A stretch of 11,260 bases of DNA, taken from an uncultured Lachnospiraceae bacterium (lineage in GTDB: Bacteria; Bacillota_A; Clostridia; Lachnospirales; Lachnospiraceae). The notes beneath the pieces are model-generated. The model had not been told where the DNA came from and searched no databases. It was given only the letters and a program-made list of their open reading frames with translations. The DNA is taken from assembly GCA_910585355.1 (NCBI GenBank), contig CAJUDN010000042.1:1-11260 (forward strand), written 5' to 3'. Made by a program: the position numbers and the translations under genes. Shown here in pieces: positions 6,949 to 11,260 of this stretch. The stretch's first letter is position 1. Every line of letters begins with the position of its first letter.

Positions 6949-7432
6949 AAAACATGGTTTTAAAAAGTTTCTTTCCGCTTTCTGTCTGGAACATACGGTC
7001 ATACACATTCTTCTTTTCTTCCAGGGCCGCATCCTCCTCAAACAGGTTCACCAGGAAATCCGCCTCCACCAGAATCTGGTAATCCAATCCGTCTATGGAT
7101 GTGTAGGTGTGATGGTGACCCACCAGATATGATACCCGCTCGATCACATCTTCCGCCCATCCAAGAGAGCTCATCAGAGCCCTTGCCTCTCCCGGCCCTT
7201 CGATTTCCTGATATTTTCCTGTGTTTCTCCCATATTTTTCCTCTGCCTTATGAATTCCAATATCATGGACAATGGCGGCCGCCTCTAAAATTTCCTGCGT
7301 CTTTTCATCCAGTCCTTCCATAAGCCCGATGAGCCGGGCGAACTCATATACCTTTACGAAATGCTGGATCCGCCTGGCGTCAGGCTTATCGTATTCCATC
7401 ATGGCAACAAGAAGCTGGTCGGTTTTTGTCAT
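6947..7432 (-). CDS. HD domain phosphohydrolase
   Basis: This is a cytoplasmic metal-dependent phosphohydrolase-type protein of 161 residues. HD superfamily signatures are in order: His24 in RIQHFVKVYEFA, the namesake His56-Asp57 in AIVHDIGI, the histidine cluster GHHHTY at 105-110, and Asp125 in LVEADFLVNL. These fit one complete HD fold with nothing fused to it. AGGAGG lies eight bases before the ATG. The substrate is not apparent; members of this class act on nucleotides, phosphate esters or cyclic nucleotides, and nothing here points to one. It is followed after 13 bases by topB, whose ribosome site overlaps its stop codon. This pairing suggests co-expression but does not itself define a shared pathway. 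Confidence 0.88.
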   Translation of the reverse strand: MTKTDQLLVAMMEYDKPDARRIQHFVKVYEFARLIGLMEGLDEKTQEILEAAAIVHDIGIHKAEEKYGRNTGKYQEIEGPGEARALMSSLGWAEDVIERVSYLVGHHHTYTSIDGLDYQILVEADFLVNLFEEDAALEEKKNVYDRMFQTESGKKLFKTMF

Positions 7433-7465
7433 CCTTATTTCCTCCTTTTATAATCTCCCTGTTCT

Positions 7466-7483
7466 TTTTCAGACACACTTTAG
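7466..7483 (-). repeat. Copy 3 of the GTGTCTGAAAA motif
   Basis: Minus-strand reading CTAAAGTGTGTCTGAAAA. It is 17 of 18 identical to copy 1 and abuts, overlapping by three bases, the end of the large palindrome at 7481. It lies 33 bases upstream of the HD start codon and so falls in the leader or promoter region of the HD-topB operon. Confidence 0.55.
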
Positions 7484-7644
7484 TGCTCCATCCAGACAGA
7501 AAGTGAAGTTGTGGACTGTCTGATGCGTGACAGTACTAGGCAAAATTTCGACGGCGATGTGGGGCCATCGACTAGAAATTTTAACGACGCAATGGTGCGT
7601 GACAGGCAGTTCACAACTACGATTTCTGTCTGGATGGAGCACTA
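7481..7644. mobile_element. 164-base palindromic element with 22-bp perfect terminal repeats, MITE candidate
   Basis: The first 22 bases (7481-7502, beginning TAGTGCTCCATCC) are the exact reverse complement of the last 22 (7623-7644). Pairing continues to 7522/7603, giving a 42-bp stem with only two mismatches (at 7506 and 7503) and a few G-T wobbles. The interior also pairs in part: AAAATTTC/GAAATTTT (7542-7549, 7575-7582) and CGATG/CATCG (7555-7559, 7566-7570). TA stands at each outer end, the expected target duplication of IS630/Tc1-mariner-type elements. There is no transposase and no useful open frame. A direct repeat TGCGTGACAG occurs at 7524-7533 and 7596-7605. The element fills most of the gap between the C39-like and HD genes; any read-through transcript would fold into a very stable hairpin. 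Confidence 0.72.
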
Positions 7645-7667
7645 GCCCCCACAAAAGGGGTATGGAG

Positions 7668-8321
7668 TTATTCGAAATATACAACCCTCATGGCATATAT
7701 ACGGTTTTTAAATTCAGACAGAGGTACCGGCGTTTTCTCTTCCCTGAGCGGATCCATACAAAGATATCGGCCGCCTTCCGCTCCGATAATCAAAACCCAG
7801 TGGTACGCTCCTGTCCCCTTTACCCGTACCTTCGCCACAGGAAAATATCCCGTTTTAAGCCATTGGTCCAAAAGCCCGGAAGAAACCTCCTCCGGCACCT
7901 GGCATGTTACGCCGGAAACGGCCTGTCCCACCTGTCCCCAGATCACCGCGCCATGCTCTGTATATACATTTTTCTCAGAAAAAACGTGATTCAGTTCTCC
8001 GGCCGTCATGAAAAAGGAATCGCCCTGACATGCGGCCTGCATATCGAGCCCGGCGGCTATGGCGCTGACCAGGCAGCCGGAAGATGCCATAGTATCCTCC
8101 GCCGTTCCAAGATGATCGTTCCCCCACTCTGCGTCCTTTTGGAAGAAGAAAACCGGGTTTTGGGGAAGCAGAATCTCAGTTTCAGGATATACGGTACATC
8201 CGCCCGCAGTTCTAAGCACAAAAAAATACAGGACAATCAAAAGGACAGCCAGTAAGAAAAGAGGCGTAAGACACCTCTTTCTCCACCCGTTCTTTTTTGC
8301 TCCGGCGTTTACTTTCTGCAT
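7668..8321 (-). CDS. Membrane-anchored C39-like cysteine peptidase
   Basis: The 217-residue protein has a basic N-terminus (MQKVNAGAKKNGWRKR), then one hydrophobic helix at about 18-36, and an extracytoplasmic domain from about residue 50. That domain fits the Peptidase_C39_2 (papain-like) group: Gln61 in FFFQKDAEWG, Cys83 in MASSGCLVSAIAAGL as nucleophile, His174 in GAYHWVLIIG and Asp190 in YLCMDP. Those form a plausible complete catalytic set. The frame runs to a GTG at 8345, but the ATG at 8321 has GAGGAG upstream at good spacing and I use it. There is no ABC exporter nearby, so this is not the leader peptidase of a bacteriocin transporter. Its surface substrate is unknown. The gene lies between the terminator at 8368 and the palindromic element at 7481. 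Confidence 0.78.
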   Translation of the reverse strand: MQKVNAGAKKNGWRKRCLTPLFLLAVLLIVLYFFVLRTAGGCTVYPETEILLPQNPVFFFQKDAEWGNDHLGTAEDTMASSGCLVSAIAAGLDMQAACQGDSFFMTAGELNHVFSEKNVYTEHGAVIWGQVGQAVSGVTCQVPEEVSSGLLDQWLKTGYFPVAKVRVKGTGAYHWVLIIGAEGGRYLCMDPLREEKTPVPLSEFKNRIYAMRVVYFE

Positions 8322-8367
8322 GCTCCCTCTCCTCTTACGCGTCACTTATCCGACGGCTTCATGGTTT

Positions 8368-8427
8368 AAAAAGGGGCTGTCGCAAAATGAGTTTTCCGCT
8401 GAACTTTTCCATTTTGCAACAGCCTCT
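8368..8427 (-). terminator. Strong intrinsic terminator, minus strand
   Basis: An 18-bp stem (8372-8389 with 8410-8427) has one mismatch and one wobble. On the minus strand it ends in GGGGC-complement CCCC followed by TTTTT (8368-8372). It would end the M42 transcript or any transcript from the intergenic region to its right, leaving the C39-like gene to its own promoter or to read-through. Its arms read GGGGCTGTCGCAAAATG and CATTTTGCAACAGCCTC. Confidence 0.75.
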
Positions 8428-8429
8428 CC

Positions 8430-8640
8430 GTCTCATGCGGCATAAGGCCGCCTGGCGCCCCATCCGGTCAGTAATCATACTGCCCACACCGCCTATTTTG
8501 CAATCTGCCGCGTTGGTCTATGCTCCGCTTCGGTCCGTGCTAAACGTGTGCCACTGGCACACAGCACCGTCAGTCAACGATGCCATCCCCATCGCCTCTT
8601 TCCTCCGCCTTGGAGGCTGAAAAAAATTCGGTACTGGCAG
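8430..8640. repeat. Structured intergenic sequence, candidate interspersed repeat or small RNA
   Basis: The 394-base gap 8322-8715 has no convincing gene. It contains, besides the terminator, three compact hairpins: GCGGC-ATAAG-GCCGC (8437-8451), GTGTGCC-ACT-GGCACAC (8546-8562) and CCTCC-GCCTT-GGAGG (8602-8616), the last followed by a run of A (T on the minus strand). TTTTGCAA occurs in this region and in the terminator arm. The regular hairpin content is unlike random spacer. Whether it is transcribed, and whether copies exist elsewhere, cannot be seen here. Confidence 0.4.
8518..8592 (-). CDS. Possible 24-residue peptide within the structured gap
   Basis: This short frame encodes MGMASLTDGAVCQWHTFSTD and four more residues. 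GGAGG lies about nine bases before the ATG, a well-formed ribosome site. Against it, the frame includes the GTGTGCC hairpin, has no recognisable family and no membrane or signal segment. It may simply be a by-product of a repeat sequence. I list it because it is too short for usual gene finding and its start signal is good. Confidence 0.18.
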   Translation of the reverse strand: MGMASLTDGAVCQWHTFSTDRSGA

Positions 8641-8715
8641 TGCGATGACTGGCCGGATAGAACTCTAGCCTATGAAAAAACTGTCTAATCGTCCATGACA
8701 CACGTCTGCTGTGGT

Positions 8716-9756
8716 TTATCCAAAATATGCTTTAATCAGCCGGAAGGTATTTTCCACTCCGTCCCTGTGGCTTCTCTCATAGCCATGTGACGCAAACACA
8801 CCGGGCCCGATGAGACCGTGACGGATATCATTTCCGGCCTTTAACGTAGCCTCCACATCAGAGCTGTAGAAGGGATAAATGTCCACGGCAAAATCAATGC
8901 CCTTTTCTTTTGCAAGAGCGATCTGGCGGGATACCACATCATAATTATAGGGGCCGCCGCTGTCCTTGGCGCAGATGGAAACCTGACGCTCCGTACAGGA
9001 AAGTCCGGTACCTACGCAGCCCATATCCACAGACCAGGCCTCTGTCACGCCCTCAGGAACCGGGGCAGAACCGCCGTGTCCCACTTCCTCATAAATGGTA
9101 AAATGCAGATACATCCGGCGTTTCGGGGTTACTTTTTCATCCTTTAAATACTTCGCATAGCCCAGTAAAATGGCGGAAGAAAGCTTATCATCCAGGAAAC
9201 GGCTCTTTATATATCCAGACCCGGTCACGCGAAAACGCGGTTCAAAACATACATAATCGCCCGCCATGATGCCAAGCCTTTCGGCATCCTCTTTCGAGTT
9301 TACATCCTCATCAAGAATCACTTCCAGCGTGTCCCAGTTTCTGGCAGTCTCTGAATATGCCCCGTTTACATGTTTGGAGGGGTTTGTAAGCTGGCAGGTT
9401 CCCTCATAAATTCCATTGAATTTCGTGATGACGCGGACGTTTTCCGCCTCCGCGTTGTTGGGCTGCATACCGCCGACATTGGTGAGTTTTAAGTGCCCGT
9501 CCGATTTGATTTCATGGACCATGGCACCCAGGGTATCGCAGTGAGCCTCCAGCAAAACCGCGTCCTTTTCATCGCTGCCGCCCAGGTCTGCGATAACTCC
9601 GCCCTTTACGGTACGGCGGGCCTCAAATCCCAGCGCTTTCAGTTCTTTCAGCAGATACTCTGTAACCTCTTTTCCGTAACCGGAAGGGCTGTCGATGGAA
9701 ATCAGGTTTTTTGCCTGCTCCAGCATATACTCCACGTACTTTTCATTTTCTTTCAT
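8716..9756 (-). CDS. M42 family zinc metallopeptidase (aminopeptidase)
   Basis: This is a cytoplasmic dinuclear-metal aminopeptidase of the M42 group (glutamyl aminopeptidase / FrvX-like), 346 residues, the usual family length. Metal ligands and catalytic residues are visible: His72 and Asp74 in LLEAHCDTLG, bridging Asp189 in FLDDKLSSAILL, base Glu223 and ligand Glu224 in YEEVGHGGSA, Asp244 in WSVDMGCVG and His324 in FASHGYERSH. Family members assemble into large tetrahedral dodecamers that trim short peptides; that is family knowledge. A GTG two codons earlier (9762) is only three bases from AGGAG, so I choose the ATG at 9756 with nine-base spacing. A strong promoter lies directly upstream, separating it from recG. 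The nearest clear terminator is about 290 bases past its stop. Confidence 0.92.
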   Translation of the reverse strand: MKENEKYVEYMLEQAKNLISIDSPSGYGKEVTEYLLKELKALGFEARRTVKGGVIADLGGSDEKDAVLLEAHCDTLGAMVHEIKSDGHLKLTNVGGMQPNNAEAENVRVITKFNGIYEGTCQLTNPSKHVNGAYSETARNWDTLEVILDEDVNSKEDAERLGIMAGDYVCFEPRFRVTGSGYIKSRFLDDKLSSAILLGYAKYLKDEKVTPKRRMYLHFTIYEEVGHGGSAPVPEGVTEAWSVDMGCVGTGLSCTERQVSICAKDSGGPYNYDVVSRQIALAKEKGIDFAVDIYPFYSSDVEATLKAGNDIRHGLIGPGVFASHGYERSHRDGVENTFRLIKAYFG

Positions 9757-9788
9757 AATCACCGACTCCTTTTTTAATTTCTTCTACA

Positions 9789-9817
9789 AGTATACCATAG
9801 GCTCTCTTTTCTTTCAA
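9789..9817 (-). promoter_or_regulatory. Strong sigma-A promoter of the M42 gene
   Basis: On the minus strand TTGAAA (9812-9817) stands exactly 17 bases before TATACT (9789-9794). Transcription would begin near 9782 and give a leader of about 25 bases. It is the best-formed promoter in the window and implies expression independent of recG. Confidence 0.8.
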
Positions 9818-9848
9818 TCTTCATAACGGCTGCCTGTCAGCACTTTCA

Positions 9849-11260
9849 TCATAAACTTAGTTTCTCATAGCTGGTCTCAAGATATTGGTCCAGCTTTTTT
9901 TTCAGTTCTTCGTGCTCTGGAAGAAGAAGATTCTCATCCTGTTTTAAAAGCGCGTTTACATCCTCGGAAACCTTTTTTAAGGTTATGGCATCCGTGTAAA
10001 TATCCGCCAGCTTAAATTCCAGATCCCCGCTTTGGCGGAGGCCGAAAATGTCTCCCGGACCGCGAAGCCTTAGATCCTCAGAAGCGATAAAAAATCCATC
10101 GTTGGATTTATTAAGCACTTCCAGCCTGGCATTCTTTTCGCCGTCCCCGGAGGCATTGACCATGATACAGTAGGATTGTTCCTTTCCGCGTCCCACGCGT
10201 CCCCTCAGCTGATGGAGCTGGGCCAAGCCAAACCGCTCGGCATTTTCAATCATCATCACCGTGGCGTTGGGCACATTGACTCCCACCTCGATGACTGTGG
10301 TGGACACCAGAACCTGGATGGCTCCGGCGGCAAACTCCTCCATGATGGCGTTCTTTTCCTTTCCCTTCATTTTTCCATGAAGATATTCCACCCGGATACC
10401 CGGAAGCTTTTCCCGGAGGACCTTTGTATAATCCAGAACATTTTCTCCATCAATCATCTCACTGTCCTCCACCATGGGACAGATCACATATGCCTGGCGG
10501 CCCTTTGCCACTTCTCCCGCAATGAATCTGTACGCCCGTTCCCGATACCCCGTATCCACCACGCAGTTTTTAATGGGAAGACGGTTTGAAGGCAGCTCGT
10601 CAATGACGGAAATATCCAGATCTCCATACAGAATAATCGCCAGAGTCCGGGGAATCGGTGTGGCGCTCATGACCAGTACGTGGGGAAGGGCTCCCTTATT
10701 TCCAAGCATTTCCCTCTGTGCCACACCGAACCGGTGCTGCTCATCGGTGATAACTAACGCCAGATTGTCATATACCACCTTTTCCTGGATCAGGGCATGG
10801 GTTCCGATCACAATATCGGCCTCGTGGGAGGAAATTTTTTCGTAAGCCAGACGCTTTTCCTTTGCTGTCATGGACCCGGTCACCAGCACCGCCGTTTTCA
10901 GGATGCCGTGGGTGGAAAAAAGCTTCGTCACCGACTCGTAGTGCTGCCTTGCCAGGACCTCCGTGGGTACCATAAGGGCTCCCTGGTATCCGTTTTCCGC
11001 CGCCAAAAGAAGAGCCAGAAGGGCGATCACCGTCTTACCGGAGCCCACATCTCCCTGAACCAGGCGGTTCATCACTTTTCCACCTTTTAAATCCAGAAAT
11101 ACCTCTTCCAGAGTCCGCTTCTGGGCCCTTGTGAGGGCATAGGGAAGCTCTTTCTCCAGTTTTCGGGCCAGGCTGTCCTTTTTCATCACATAGGCGCTTT
11201 TTATATCCTGCCTTTTTTCCTTAAGCCTCCGAACGGCCAGAAGAAACAGGAAAAATTCAT
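9849..11260 (-). CDS. recG: ATP-dependent DNA helicase RecG, N-terminus outside the window
   Basis: RecG is a superfamily 2 DNA translocase that remodels stalled forks and Holliday junctions. The frame is open through the right edge; 469 residues are visible, beginning EFFLFLLAVRRLKEKRQDIK, so about 210 N-terminal residues carrying the wedge domain are missing compared with a family length near 680. Visible motifs, by position in this fragment: LTRAQKR before motif I, Walker A GDVGSGKT at 69-76, the Walker B box DEQH at 172-175, motif III SATPIPRTLA at 198-207, and in the second RecA domain STTVIEVGVNVPNA and HQLRGRVGRG. The RecG-typical RLRGPGDIFGLRQSG follows near the C-terminus. A GTG at 11189 could look like a start but cuts through the conserved region. 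The stop lies 92 bases before the M42 gene, with no clear terminator between. Confidence 0.96.
   Translation of the reverse strand, partial: EFFLFLLAVRRLKEKRQDIKSAYVMKKDSLARKLEKELPYALTRAQKRTLEEVFLDLKGGKVMNRLVQGDVGSGKTVIALLALLLAAENGYQGALMVPTEVLARQHYESVTKLFSTHGILKTAVLVTGSMTAKEKRLAYEKISSHEADIVIGTHALIQEKVVYDNLALVITDEQHRFGVAQREMLGNKGALPHVLVMSATPIPRTLAIILYGDLDISVIDELPSNRLPIKNCVVDTGYRERAYRFIAGEVAKGRQAYVICPMVEDSEMIDGENVLDYTKVLREKLPGIRVEYLHGKMKGKEKNAIMEEFAAGAIQVLVSTTVIEVGVNVPNATVMMIENAERFGLAQLHQLRGRVGRGKEQSYCIMVNASGDGEKNARLEVLNKSNDGFFIASEDLRLRGPGDIFGLRQSGDLEFKLADIYTDAITLKKVSEDVNALLKQDENLLLPEHEELKKKLDQYLETSYEKLSL

Noticed and set aside
6934..7041. Extension of topB to an upstream start
   Set aside because: The added 36 residues overlap the HD gene, show no similarity to type IA topoisomerases and lack a ribosome site; the TTG at 6933 has one.
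7448..7453. TTATAA as a -10 box for HD-topB
   Set aside because: Transcription would then begin within the Shine-Dalgarno sequence at 7441-7446, and no good -35 lies at the right distance.
7524..7605. Repeated TGCGTGACAG as the start of a CRISPR-like array
   Set aside because: Only two copies of ten bases within a palindrome; no regular spacers and no cas genes.
7527..8255. A 242-codon plus-strand frame
   Set aside because: Antisense to the C39-like peptidase gene, which has a signal/anchor helix and catalytic motifs; the plus frame has none and starts inside the palindrome.
8297..8620. A 107-codon plus-strand frame across the 8322-8715 gap
   Set aside because: It begins inside the C39-like gene on the opposite strand, passes through the terminator, has no ribosome site and low-complexity Pro/Arg/Leu content typical of antisense frames.

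Overview
The window looks like chromosomal DNA from an anaerobic Gram-positive clostridium, most likely Lachnospiraceae. That is an inference from the purine-rich Shine-Dalgarno sites, the protein types (a Firmicutes-like GyrB/ParE paralogue, paired short ChrA proteins, a DUF4340 lipoprotein, an M42 aminopeptidase, a topoisomerase III with zinc-binding C-terminus) and the near-balanced base composition. No species can be named from the sequence alone.

Layout, left to right. A type IIA topoisomerase B subunit (probably ParE), cut by the left edge, is read leftwards from 1313. Divergent from it, two short chromate-transporter-family genes overlap by ATGA (1525-2651). Everything to the right is on the minus strand: a DUF4340 lipoprotein (2791-3741), a GNAT acetyltransferase (3883-4428), topoisomerase III (4669-6933, TTG start), an HD-domain phosphohydrolase 13 bases upstream of topB (6947-7432), a membrane-anchored C39-like cysteine peptidase (7668-8321), an M42 metallopeptidase with a strong own promoter (8716-9756), and RecG helicase cut by the right edge (9849 onward). 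Much of the gene content is DNA topology and recombination housekeeping (ParE, TopB, RecG) mixed with transport and cell-surface genes. Apart from HD-topB and the chrA pair there is little sign of functional operons.

The less ordinary material is between genes. Two elements with terminal inverted repeats are each bounded by TA dinucleotides, as expected of miniature IS630/Tc1-mariner-type elements: 7481-7644, a near-perfect 42-bp stem in a 164-base palindrome, and 4447-4564. An 18-22 base motif with core GTGTCT(G/T)AAAA occurs three times (2675-2696, 4567-4588, 7466-7483), each time directly beside a long inverted repeat. The 394-base gap 8322-8715 holds a strong intrinsic terminator and several compact hairpins, with one tiny frame that has a good ribosome site. 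It looks like a repeat or structured RNA rather than spacer.

I see no CRISPR array, tRNA, rRNA, complete insertion sequence, defence system or biosynthetic cluster. No clearly new multi-gene system is visible; the best leads are the intergenic repeat elements.
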